Of a DNA stretch of 64,000 nt, positions 22,877 to 33,451 are shown piece by piece. A program made the position numbers and the translations under genes. Each line of letters starts with the position of its first letter. The stretch's first letter is position 1. The notes under the pieces were generated by a model. It was not told the origin of the DNA, ran no database searches, and was given only the letters and a program-made list of their open reading frames with translations. Source of the DNA: Neoarius graeffei (taxonomy: Eukaryota; Chordata; Actinopteri; Siluriformes; Ariidae); contig NC_083577.1 of the NCBI RefSeq assembly GCF_027579695.1, forward strand, positions 43,750,198 through 43,814,197. The letters are read 5' to 3'.

Positions 22877-23248
22877 CTCATCTCATTATCTCTAGCCGCT
22901 TTATCCTTCTACAGGGTCGCAGGCAAGCTGGAGCCTATCCCAGCTGACTATGGGCGAAAGGCGGGGTACACCCTGGACAAGTCGCCAGGTCATCACAGGG
23001 CTGACACATAGACACAGACAACCATTCACACTCACATTCACACCTATGGTCAATTTAGAGTCACCAGTTAACCTAACCTGCATGTCTTTGGACTGTGGGG
23101 GAAACCGGAGCACCTGGAGGAAACCCACGCGGACACGGGGAGAACATGCAAACTCCACACAGAAAGGCCCTCGCCGGCCACGGGGATCAAACCCAGGACC
23201 TTCTTGCTGTGAGGCGACAGCGCTAACCACTACACCACCGTGCCGCCC
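22877..23248 (-). mobile_element. tRNA-derived SINE (HE1/V-SINE type), minus strand
   Basis: Full-length inverted copy of the same family. The 12-bp TSD aggctatatatt lies at 22865-22876 and 23249-23260. It faces the copy at 22432 across about 97 bases, so the pair could fold into a long hairpin. Confidence 0.92.
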
Positions 23249-23547
23249 AGGCTATATATTAAAATATATTTAATTTATCTTCTAAAATAACAGACTGTAC
23301 TCATATCACAACCGGTTTATTTCACCATTGGAGATCAGATCACAGAAGACATGCGTTACATGACTCATTTTAAGGATTTAAGTAGGCTATTTAAAAGCAA
23401 TGTCGGATCCGAGGACGAATCGACAGGTCGAGAGAAACAGACAAAGAACCAGAGATTCACATGCCAGTTTATTCGCACAGTCACTTCATCAAAATGAAAA
23501 CATTCTTGAAAACGTCTTATAGTGTCTCTGTGTTTATGTTTTGTCTT

Positions 23548-23596
<49 letters not shown>

Positions 23597-24815
23597 GTGA
23601 TGGGTGTGCGTCTATGTGGAAGTGTGTAATGATCTTGAATCAATCATAATATAATAACATATTTTTGCTGACAGTAAGGTACAGATAGATATCAGAGTCT
23701 TGGCTTATGATCAATATTATGGTTAATATTCATGGAATAGCATGGAATGTTTAAACACAGATAATGTCTAGTCTACAGAGAAGGTCAAAGACACTAGTTT
23801 GCACAGAAAGGATCTTAATAATTAAACATAATTTCTTAACACATAAATGTGTGTTAAGTCAGTAAATTACATCTTGATTTCATCAACATAAGTAAAATAA
23901 CAAATAACAATATGTCTTTAATAATGCTAAAACAAGGAATGTTATAAGAAAATAAACAAAAAATAAGAACAACTTAAACACAAGAACAATGAGAATATGT
24001 CTGAAAGAGGGAGAACAATTAAACAACTAAGAGGATTAACTCATAACTAAATTAGGTTAATGCTTTTAAACTAAAAAACCCTTAGAATCATAAGATCTTA
24101 ATTATACTGTAATTATAATGCCATTATGAAACTAATCTAAAACTATAAAACTAACATTAATCACGGAATGCATTCATTAATTACGGGATCCAAATCATTA
24201 CCATAGTATATTTCAAGCTTTTATGAAGCTATGACCTAAGTTTCAACTAAATGAATTAACATAAACATGAACTTTAATTCTACCATTTCAGAGTGTGTGT
24301 GAGTCGATCTGACACCAAAACAGACCTTGGTGAATCCTTCAGACACTTCTCTGTTCAAAATACACATTCATATAAAAAAATAAACAAAATGTTCCCAAAC
24401 AATGTCTAGCCGAGACATAAGGTCAACTAATATAATTTTGACACAGAATAATTTGCTGAATTCTTAACTAAACTTACATACAGTGGTGCTTGAAAGTTTG
24501 TGAATCCTTTAGAATTTTCTATATTTCTGCATAAATATGACCTAAAACATTATCAGATTTTCACACACATCCTAAAAGTAGATAAAGTTAATCCAGTTAA
24601 ACAAATGAGACAAAAATATTATACTTGGTCATTTATTTATTGAGGAAAATGATCCAATATTACATATCTGTGAGTGGCAAAAGTATGTGAACCTTTGCTT
24701 TCAGTATCTGGTGTGACTCCCTTGTGCAGCAATAACTGCAACTAAATGTTTCCAATAACTGTTGATCAGTCCTGCACACCAGCTTGGAGGAATTTTAGCC
24801 CATTCCTCCGTACAG

Positions 24816-26576
24816 CCCCGATAGCAGAGGGTCGTTGAAACGACGTAGAGTTTTGGTCAGAATGGTCGGTTTCCGTCGTACGTCAGAAAATCAACGTTGA
24901 AACGGCGCCGTGAAACGTCGATTTCTCCGCCGTCTGAGAGGGTCGATTTATCACCGTTGAATCAACGTGGGTAAAGGTTGATCTGTCGACCGTCAGAGAA
25001 GGTTGAATATACGACGTTGAACCATCGTCACTTTTGCCGGCCAGTTTTCAACATTGGTAGGATGAGCAACTGGCCCGTAGCCAGGGGGGATCGGAGGGTT
25101 CGTTCGATCCCCCGCCCCCCCCGCGACACCGCACCCCGGACACACACGCCTCAAGATTACTCAAGATTTATTCATTTGTTCATGTCCGATGAATATACAT
25201 TGATTCACATTTAAATTTACAATATCAAATCCAGACTAATCAAAAAAGAAAAGTAGACTAAGTGAGGACGAGTTAGAAAAACGGGTTCATTTCTCCTATG
25301 TTTATGTTTACACGTTTTGTTCAGACTGCTTTACACCCCAATCCAGTGGGTGGCGGTAATGCCCCCATTAGACCCCTTTCACTGACGTCACCCGAAACCG
25401 GAAGTAAACAAACCCTGCGCCACATTGGAAGACCAACAAACTCGTGATTTGGGGGAAATAACGGCAGCGCGCGGTATGTGAACCCACGAGGCACTTGGTT
25501 CATCAAAAACCTACAATGGTAAACTTTTGTGCTGTGTTAGGGTTCTAACAAAGCTGATGGGAAAGGTGAAAAGAAGTCTTTCTACAGAATACCAGCTGTG
25601 ATTGAGACACAAGCAAACTAAGGAGCTTTCTGCCAGGAGACAGAGAGAGGATTTAGCTGCTTTATGCAGAGCGGATCTGAATACTTCAAGTCTATTTTGT
25701 TACTGGTAAGTCACTAGGCTAGAGTGTTGTAGAACATTTTTTTAAATGTTTACTGAATAAAAACATCCTTAATTTTATCAAATATTCTCTACTCTATATT
25801 TCATTTCTTTCTTTTGTTTTAATTTTCCTCCCTCCATCCCTCTTTGGATTTTAAATATAGTTTTTCCCCATGTCCAAATAATGAGGTAGGGTGGCATTTA
25901 GAAACCCATAGCCTACTGCTGACTTTCTTTATCAATGCTGCATCAAATTAATTTTGGTTATGTTTTTCTGTTTCCATGTACAGGTCTGCGCCGCAGGAGG
26001 AATAGGCCACAATTATAAATAAATCATAAAATGTTTCTAAGAACTTGTTCAAGTGTGTTCTGTTCCTTATAAATGTTAAAAGTTATGCCTCATTAGATAG
26101 CTTGACAAACATTAGGAGAGGTGCATTGTTGCGTGCATTTTTATATCCTGTTGTACATTAAACAGGATGTAGCCTACGCACATTGATATAAATTAAGTTT
26201 CACTTTTATGGTTGAAGTATGCATGTGTGTGTTCATCCTAGGCAAGAGCCCCGATGCTTTATTGTTAGCTAGTTTAATTTAGCCTGTTTTGCTTATTTTG
26301 TAGCCTTCCTGTTGTACATAAAACAGGAAGTAAAGTTGGATGAATCATCGCCGAAAATTCAACTATAAATCGACCGAAATACGTAGTTGAATAAAGGGTG
26401 AAAGGGGGTCTATTCTCTGTCGACCACCAGCCACTTTTCAACGTCGTTTCAACGGAAACTCGTATGAGCAAAGCGGTGTTGAATCAACGTCGGTGATCGA
26501 CGGTGATTCGACGGCGTATAGGTCGAAGAACATGCCGATGATTTCACGTCGAATCAACGACCCTCTGCTATCTGGG
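24816..26576 (+). mobile_element. ISL2EU-like transposon, copy a, inside Tc1
   Basis: The ends are ccccgatagcagagggtcgt and, inverted, cccagatagcagagggtcgt. It is flanked by the dinucleotide ag on both sides, a 2-bp TSD as known for ISL2EU. Both subterminal 250-bp zones are filled with copies of gttgaa/cgacg words in alternating orientation. A THAP exon lies at 25516. A near-identical inverted copy is at 36195-37938. Confidence 0.72.
25516..25705 (+). pseudogene. THAP-domain first exon, copy a
   Basis: From ATG 25516 the frame starts MVNFCAVL and, after a small indel, continues with KKSFYRIPAVIETQ and LSARRQREDLAALCRADL, the zinc-binding DNA-recognition fold of THAP transposases. The exon ends at a GTAAGT donor (25706). 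The reading frame is broken, so this is a relic. Confidence 0.65.
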
Positions 26577-26579
26577 AGA

Positions 26580-27485
26580 ACAGCTTCAACTCTGGGATGT
26601 TGCTGGGTTTCCTCACATGAACTGCTCACTTCAGGTCCTTCCACAACATTTCGATTGGATTAAGGTCAGGACTTGACTTGGCCATTCCAAAACATTAAAT
26701 TTATTCTTCTTTAACCATTCTTTGGTAGAATGGCTTGTGTGCTTAGGGTCGTTGTCTTACTGCATGACCCACCTTCTCTTGAAATTCAGTTCATGGACAG
26801 ATGTCCTGATATTTTCCTTTAGAATTCACTGGTATAATTCAGAATTCATTGTTCCATTAATGATGGCAAGCCATCCTGGCCCAAATGCAGCAAAACAGGC
26901 CCAAACCATGATACTACCACCATCATGTTTCACAGAATGGATAAGGTTCTTATGCTGGAATGCAGTGTTTTCCTTTCTCCAAACATAACGCTTCTCATTT
27001 AAATCAAAAAGTTCTATTTTGGTCTCATCCATCCATAAAACATTTTTCCAATAGCCTTCTGGCTTGTCCACGTGATCTTTAGCAAACTGCAGACGAGCAG
27101 CAATGTTCTTTTTGGAGAGCAGTGGCTTTCTCCTTGCAACCCTGCCATGCACACCATTGTTGTTCAGTGTTCTCCTGATGGTGGACTCATGACCATTAAC
27201 ATTAGCCAATGTGAGAGAGGCCTTCAGTTGCTTAGAAGTTACCCTGGGGTCCTTTGTGACCCCGCCGACTATTACACACCTTGTACTTGGAGTGATCTTT
27301 ATTGGTCAACCACTCCTGGGGAGGGTAACAATGGTATTGAATTTCCTCCATTTGTACACAATCTGCCTGATTATGGATTGGTGGAGTCCAAACTCTTTAG
27401 AGATGGTTTTGTAACCTTTTCCAGCCTGATGAGCATCAACAACGCTTTTTCTGAGGTCCTCAGAAATCTCCTTTGTTCGTGCCAT
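26580..27485 (-). pseudogene. Tc1 transposase, broken
   Basis: The start is MARTKEISEDLRKSVVDAHQ at 27485, a helix-turn-helix N-terminus, followed by GYKTISKEFGLHQSIIRQIV. After a break near 27306 the second half runs from 27209: RRKPLLSKKNIAARLQFAKDH, then VLWMDETKIELF with the first catalytic D. The second D falls in DNDPKHTS (about 26745). The third part is frameshifted, and the C-terminus lies across the ISL2EU insertion at 24660-24815. It cannot make an active enzyme. Confidence 0.88.
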
Positions 27486-27934
27486 GATACACTTCCACAA
27501 ACATGTGTTGTGAAGATCAGACTTTGATAGATCCCTGTTCTTTAAATAAAACAGGGTGCCCACTCACACCTGATTGTCATCCCATTGATTGAAAACACCT
27601 GACTCTAATTTCACTTTCAAATTAACTGCTAATCCTAGAGGTTCACATACTTTTGCCACTCACAGATATGTAATATTGGATTATTTCTCTCAATAAGTTA
27701 ATGACCAAGTATAATATTTTTGTCTCATTTGTTTAACTGGGTTCTCTTTATCTACTTTTAGGACTTGTGTGAAAATCTGATGTTTTAGGTCATATTTATG
27801 CAGAAATATAGAAAATTCTAAAGGGTTCACAAACTTTCAAGCACCACTGTATGTCTACATATATCTTGATTTAACCTACTGATTCTGATTCATATTCTGA
27901 TCATAACCTACATATAATAAAATTTGACCTAACA

Positions 27935-27946
27935 ATCCCCCCCTTT
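27935..27946 (-). promoter_or_regulatory. Polypurine tract of the endogenous retrovirus
   Basis: On the minus strand, aaagggggggat lies directly against the 3' LTR start TGTTAGG. It ends 42 bases after the env stop. Confidence 0.85.
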
Positions 27947-27988
27947 AATACTAATCACAGTATTAACTAGATTTTAATTAGATTAGTG

Positions 27989-29527
27989 TTACACCCTAGC
28001 AGGACGATAATATACATTGTTTTCTCTATGCAGGGGTTTGCAGGTAAGACTATTTATCATCTTATGCATTCTGTCCATCAAGCATCTCAAAATGCAAGGT
28101 CCCAGGAAAATAAACAAAAGAAAAATCACCACTACAGGGATACACATAGAAAAAATAGCAGACCAATTACCAAACAGTCTAGAAAACCACACCCATCCTG
28201 CCGTATCCCCATGTTCATCATGTTCTAGTTGTTGAGCAATCTGTCTCATTTGATGTACTGCTGCACCTATTTCACCATCTGGGTTATCATTAGTAGGAAT
28301 AAAAGTGCAACAGCTGTCTCTGATCATAGCACAAACACCCCCCTTTTCTGCTAACAAAATATCAAGGGCCATACGATTTTGAGTAGTCATTAGACGCAGG
28401 GTGGTTAACTCAGTCCTAATACCATCGACAGCTTTAATGGTTTCATTAACAAGGCTGGCTAAGCGATAATGTGTTAATTCTACATTCTTCCATAGATCAG
28501 CTACACCAAAATGAGGAAACATTGATGTCCAAAACCGGTGCCACCTAGTAGTAAGATGATGTTCCAAGGGTGGAAAATTATGAATGACATCTCGTTTTGG
28601 GCGATGAGCAGAGAGAGGATGGATAGCAGTGATAGCGTTTTTGAGTTGTATGGGAGCGCAAATGCCGGACCACTTGGTGGGAAATGAAACAAGGAGATCA
28701 CTATTACCGCAGTACCAGTACCAGTTTAATGCTAATTTAACACCAGGATAATCATTAGGGTGTGGTGGAACACAATTAGGATGAGCCCTACATGTATTCT
28801 TGATATACCTGATACTGTTGAGTGTACAATCAGTTAGCGGAGGGTTACATCGACATGAATTCGGGACCCAGCGAGGACATGGAGAGGTGGCAGAATTCTG
28901 ATCATATATCTGCTTACATTGAGACTTAGGAATGTGTCCTAAATAAATATTACTTTTTTGAGAGTAATTCATTCTAAAACAGTGAGGGAAAGTGAAATTA
29001 GAAGGCATATCTACTTTCAGAGTAGTGAGAATAGAATCTTGTAATATAATGTCGGGGGTATTTGTGCCATGTGCTAAAGAAGTCTGGTTTAACCTTGCTA
29101 CCACAGAAGGGTGAGGAGAGTAATCACAGAAAGGGCCCCAAAATTTAAAAGGTTGGCCTTTTGGCCCCCAAGCATAATATAAAGCTTCAGAGCATAACGG
29201 CAAAGTTGGGCGTGTAATAATAGTAGAAGACGGCATCAAATGACATACATAACAACTTTCGTTTGTGTGAGCCCATGCAGTCCAGTTAGCGAATTGCCAG
29301 AAGATGTTGTCTCGAGGTCCAGCTCCAGCAGGTAACCCTGCTCCGAGCAATAAGAGAATAGTCACGAGGGCTCGGGCGGGTAACCCTGCCCTGAGCAGAG
29401 ATGAAGCAGCCACAAAAGCTCGGGCGGGTAGCCCTGCCCCGAGCAACGAAGTGGTCCCGAAGGCTCGGGCGGGTAGCCCTGCCCCGAGCAATGATGAAGT
29501 CACGAAACCCGCGATGCGGACCATCAT
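27989..29527 (-). CDS. env: Envelope glycoprotein of endogenous retrovirus, open frame
   Basis: This 512-codon frame is uninterrupted. The leader (about residues 1-70) is hydrophobic and made of repeated SLLGAGLPARAF-like units. The surface part has CYVC (CXXC, near 93-96) and many cysteines. RPKR near residue 311 is a furin-type cleavage site. The transmembrane part has a coiled heptad region, then CAMIRDSCC (CX6CC), and a membrane span IFSMCIPVVVIFLLFIFLG near 460-480 with a short cytoplasmic tail. These are the standard parts of a gamma-type envelope that would mediate entry. While gag and pol are broken, env is intact, which may reflect youth or selection; the sequence alone cannot tell. 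Confidence 0.88.
   Translation of the reverse strand: MMVRIAGFVTSSLLGAGLPARAFGTTSLLGAGLPARAFVAASSLLRAGLPARALVTILLLLGAGLPAGAGPRDNIFWQFANWTAWAHTNESCYVCHLMPSSTIITRPTLPLCSEALYYAWGPKGQPFKFWGPFCDYSPHPSVVARLNQTSLAHGTNTPDIILQDSILTTLKVDMPSNFTFPHCFRMNYSQKSNIYLGHIPKSQCKQIYDQNSATSPCPRWVPNSCRCNPPLTDCTLNSIRYIKNTCRAHPNCVPPHPNDYPGVKLALNWYWYCGNSDLLVSFPTKWSGICAPIQLKNAITAIHPLSAHRPKRDVIHNFPPLEHHLTTRWHRFWTSMFPHFGVADLWKNVELTHYRLASLVNETIKAVDGIRTELTTLRLMTTQNRMALDILLAEKGGVCAMIRDSCCTFIPTNDNPDGEIGAAVHQMRQIAQQLEHDEHGDTAGWVWFSRLFGNWSAIFSMCIPVVVIFLLFIFLGPCILRCLMDRMHKMINSLTCKPLHRENNVYYRPARV
29330..29515 (-). repeat. Tandem repeat in the env leader
   Basis: About four units of 54-60 bases share ctcgggcgggtagccctgcc on the plus strand. 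On the env strand each encodes a version of LLGAGLPARAF. The repeats keep the env frame, so the leader has been lengthened without breaking it. Confidence 0.85.
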
Positions 29528-29760
29528 GGTTGTAGTGAGGTGGTTCCAAACGGTTCACGGGTGGTTCCAAACTGGGCGCGAGATCTCTTCCCCTTTTTGT
29601 TCACAACGTCTCGCAGGCAGTAACTGATTCTCAGTCAGCTGGGCTGCACACAGGTCAAATCTATATAGAGCACAGAGAGAGGAAGAGAGAGAGAGAGAGA
29701 CAGACTGGATAGGGACACAAAAAGCATTAATAGCAAACTGATTATTGTAACACAACTTTG
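29528..29760 (-). other. Spacer between integrase and env with (GA)n
   Basis: It holds a (GA)n run at about 29673-29702 (plus strand) and no conserved frame. In this layout env would be made from a spliced RNA whose acceptor should lie upstream of 29527; I could not place it with confidence. Confidence 0.5.
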
Positions 29761-30699
29761 TTATGGAGCCTTCTTCAGTCGGGTGGCATGGATCCACTGT
29801 GGAAAAAGGTCAGTTAAGACAGCAGTACGAGTAATGGCGACTATTTCTGCAGGTTCACTATATCTAGGTTCTCCCAATTGTCCAAATTGTTTAAAAAGTC
29901 TCACCAGCACCTTGTCTCCCACTTGGAAGGGGTGTGTGTTTGCTGATGGTGGAAATGATATCGTACTATTGACCTTAGTGCAAATTTCATGCAATTTATC
30001 GATAAGGGCTGCAGAATACTCATCCATATGTGTCTTCAAATCAGAGGTACCCAGAGCCGGAGTCCCTTTTCTCCAGGGGACAGGGAACGGTCGCCCAAAA
30101 ATGATCTCGTAGGGGGAATAGCCGCCAAGACTAGGTTTCGATGTCATGCGAATTTCAGCCAGTGTGGCTGGCAATAAGTCTACCCAATTTTTGGAACCTG
30201 TGGTCTGCATAGCCTTAGTTAGTTTGTCTTTCAATGTTCGATTAGTACGTTCTACGATACCAGAAGATTGAGGATGGTACGGAATGTGAAAACGCCAGTT
30301 TAGTGAGAGATACTTACACAGGTCTTGTGTGACCTTTGAGGCGAAAGGGGTACCCTTGTCTGAGTCTATGGCATCGGGAACCCCATAACGAGGTATTATT
30401 TCTTTTGCCAGCGTGCGAGTCACTACCTTTGCATTCTCTCTAGAACACGGAAAGGCTTCTACCCATTTAGAGAATTTGTCCACAATCACCAGGAGATATT
30501 TAAACGGCCCACAGGGAGGCATGTGTGTGAAGTCGATTTGCCATTCTAGGAATGGAGACGTAGGTATGGGTAAACACTCGTGTTTCGCGACTGCTTTGGA
30601 GTGATTGTTCTGTGCACAGATGAGGCATCTCTCGAGAACTGAATCCACCAAACTGTTTAGATTGGCTATACAGAAAAGTTTGTTCATGTCCCCCTTCAC
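29761..30699 (-). pseudogene. pol: Integrase of the endogenous retrovirus
   Basis: A 312-residue frame covers part of the zinc finger (CLICAQNNHSK), the DDE core (EWQIDFTHMP, AIDSDKGTPFASK, GIVERTNRTLK) and a C-terminal domain ending GEPRYSEPAEIVAITRTAVL and WIHATRLKKAP. The catalytic D, D and E are present. It would be a domain of the Pol polyprotein, but the upstream RNase H frame ends at 30696 and this one is in a different frame, so a frameshift near 30700 separates them. The integrase frame itself is undamaged. Confidence 0.85.
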
Positions 30700-32335
30700 C
30701 CCCTTCGTGCACGGTGTGTCACGCCATGAAATTCACGCACAAGGAAGGGAAAGCAATGTGATGGAAGACAAAGGCGGCCATCCTGGCTGTACCATAGGCC
30801 ATCAGAGGCGACATAAGCATCTTGTAGCTGCCAAAAGGCAGAATCATTTGGAGAAGCCGAAGCCTGTAAAGAGATAAGGTCTAAATCTGGGATCAGGCTA
30901 CTAGCAAGACAAGATGTATTACATGATGAAGGGTCTAGACCAGGAGACATGACACCAGAAGCAGCAGCAAGTTTTGCCATACGATCAGCAAGAGAATTAC
31001 CCATGCGTTCAGGGGTGTTTCCCGAGGCATGCGCTTTAGTCTTAACTATGGCGAGTGACCTAGGGAGATGACAAGAATCAATAAGGTTTTGTACTAAGGT
31101 AGAGTGTGAAATGGGCTTCCCATCTGCGGCGTGGAAGCCCCATGACTGCCAAATCTTCCCAAAATCATGAGCCACCCCAAAGGCATAACGAGAGTCTGTG
31201 TAGATTGTGACGTCCTTGCCCTGAGACAAAATACAAGCACGCATTAGTGCATACAACTCAGCTGCCTGAGCAGAAGAGAACGGGAGAGCATAGGCCTCGT
31301 GTACAATGTCAGGCAGGGAACACACAGAATAGCCACAGAGGAAAATACCATCTGAAGGTTTAGAACAAGAACCATCAACAAAGATTACTTCCCCCATCTC
31401 CAGAGGGCTGGAGGAAAGATCAGGCCTGATACTGGTAGTATGCAAGATTTCAGATAGACAATCATGATCAGTGTCCTCTAAGGTGTCACCCTGAGAGTTA
31501 AGAAGGTGTGCGAGAGCGTGACCTACAGTATTAGAGGATGTGGCACGAATTTCGAGATTGTCAGTAGAAAAGAGAATGGTTTCATATCCGGAGCGTCGCT
31601 GTGCAGTCATATGTTGAGTCTGTAAATTTTGCAATACCTGTTTAACTTGATGTGATGAGTGCAAGATCAGTGGGTGAGACAAAACCAATTTTTCTGCATC
31701 TGAAACCATCATAGCACAGGCGGCGACAGCTCTTAGACACGCAGGCAAGCCTTGAGCAACAGTGTCTAATGTTTTAGATAAGAACGCACACGGATGAATC
31801 CCCCCTCCATGCTCCTGAGCCAAAACACCAGACGCCGTACCTTGTTGTTCACAGACGAGGAGATGAAAGGGCTTTGAGTAGTCAGGTAAACCCAGAGCTG
31901 GGGCAGAGCAGAGAGCGCTTTTGAGGGAGTGATAAGCGTTAATCATAGTGTCAGTCAAGGTCAAAGGATGTCGCTGTGGATCTTGATGAGAGATTGCAGA
32001 ACGGAGAATCTTGTCATATGAGGAGCAGTCAGGGATCCATTGTCTGCAATAGTTGATAAGACCCAAAAAAGACATGAGTGCATGCTTAGTGGCAGGGCGT
32101 TTTGTGTCTAGAATCGCCTGCAGCTGATCAGTTGACAGCTTACGACAACCTTGTGAAAGTTCAAAGCCCAGATACTTAACAGTGTCCTTGCAGAACTGGA
32201 GCTTGGTTCTGGAAACCTTGAAACCCTTTTGCGCCAGATGTTGGAGCAGGCGCAATGATGCGTCTTGGCAGATTTCCGGTGACTCAGCGGATATCAGAAG
32301 ATCATCTGCGTATGTCAGGATCACAGAGCCCTGGG
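30700..32335 (-). pseudogene. pol: RT palm end, connection and RNase H of the retrovirus
   Basis: The frame starts at the RT active site ILTYADDLLIS and continues through FKVSRTKLQFCKDTVKYLG, SFLGLINYCRQWIPD and the connection region. RNase H follows: VIFVDGSCSKPSDG, AELYALMRACILSQ, VTIYTDSRYAFGVAHD and NSLADRMAKLA, with the catalytic D and E residues in place. The layout resembles murine-leukaemia-type pol. A one-base frameshift near 32335 separates it from the RT N-terminal half, and another near 30700 from integrase. Confidence 0.87.
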
Positions 32336-33145
32336 AAGGGAGAGGTCACAAAGTGCGCTACGAATTATAGCTGAAAACACAGCTGGAGAATCAATAAAAC
32401 CTTGTGGTAGGCATGTCCAAGTATACTGCTTCCGTCTGTGCATGAACGCAAACAAAGGCTGTGTGTTTTCTCCAACTGGAATGCTGAAAAAAGCAGAGCA
32501 GAGGTCAATGATGGAGAAACAGCAATGATCAGCAGGAACTTGTGATATTACAGAGGAAACGTCAGGTACAATGGGTGCTACAGGAACAATCAGTTCATTA
32601 ATCTTACGCAAGTCCTGCGTAAAATGCCAGGTACCGTCCGGCTTGGGCACGGGGTTGACAGGTGTATTGTACGGGCTAGTACACTCTCTCACCACGCCTT
32701 GTTCAAGGAGAGACTGTAAGATGACATCAATTCCTTTGACTTTATCCTCAGAGAGAGGATACTGGTTAACATAGACAGGAAGCAGGTGTTTCAGCTTAGC
32801 TTCATAAGGAACACAATGAATTAGGCCTACCTCATCCTTCTGTTCAGCCCAAAGAGAGGAGGGGATTTCAGCCAAAGCCGTAGAAGGGTCAGTAGAGGAA
32901 ATAACAGGGTTTACAGAAGTCATGCAAACAGCAGAGATATTTGGCACAGTCACATGTGAAGAAAGATAAGATAAAGCAGGAGGCAGTGAGTCAGGAGTGC
33001 AAATAGTCATCTTGGATCCCTGAAACGAAATGGATAAATGTAACAGACTCATTAGATCCTGTCCCATTAAGTTAAAAGGACACTGTGACATCAACACAAA
33101 AGAGTGATGTTTACGAAGTGCTGGGTCAGCAGGACAGGTTACCAG
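32321..33145 (-). pseudogene. pol: RT N-terminal half of the retrovirus
   Basis: Encodes the RT fingers and palm up to the active site: EQGVVRECTSPYNTPVNPVP, WHFTQDLRKINE, CCFSIIDLCSAFFSIPV, TWTCLPQGFIDSPAVFSAII. It is in the same frame as protease, separated by a TGA at 33146-33148. It ends by frameshift at LSLPRAL, just before YADD. Confidence 0.85.
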
Positions 33146-33358
33146 TCACGGAGGAGTGCAAGGGGAAGAAAAAGGGACCCCATCAATTCCCACAGAGCGA
33201 ACAGTTTTGTTAGACATCGGACCCTCGTATGAATTTCCCACCGAGGACATTGTAGCACCAGTGTCAATTAAGAAAGGGAGCACCTTTCCATTCACAGCTA
33301 ATTCTACAACAGGCAAATCACTAGCTAGATAAGAGTCAAAAGAACAATGTAGCATCAT
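33146..33358 (-). pseudogene. pro: Aspartic protease of the retrovirus
   Basis: It contains VLPFLIDTGATMSSVG with the DTG active site, in the same frame as gag upstream and RT downstream. The frame is closed by TGA at 33146-33148. A further TAG lies upstream near 33376. In related viruses gag and pro-pol are one frame joined by readthrough of UAG, which fits the arrangement here. Confidence 0.83.
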
Positions 33359-33451
33359 GGGGTCACAGCTCTGTAGGCAGCTCTATGCTCGATATGGGCC
33401 CATGCTTGCTGTAGGAGCAGGCAAAGCAAGAGGAGGAGGAGGAAGAGCACG

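Larger units (their letters stand above)
24481..27849 (-). mobile_element. Tc1-like transposon in left LTR
   Basis: The ends are cagtggtgcttgaaagtttg and its inverse at 27830-27849, flanked by TA at 24479-24480 and 27850-27851. The right LTR has the empty site with a single TA at the matching place (cttacatatgtctac, about 38133). The transposase lies on the minus strand. An ISL2EU-like element at 24816-26576 splits it. Confidence 0.95.
23403..27934 (-). repeat. 3' LTR of the endogenous retrovirus (left), interrupted
   Basis: It matches 35323-38220 once insertions are removed. The outer ~46 bases (equivalent to 35277-35322) are missing. A Tc1 element occupies 24481-27849. It contains a (TG)n run at about 23551-23601 and ends tgacctaaca at 27934. 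Confidence 0.9.

Noticed and set aside
22449..23273. Open frames of 92-114 codons over the SINEs (also at 42414 and 48982)
   Set aside because: They recur in every SINE copy on either strand because of shared SINE sequence; SINEs do not code.
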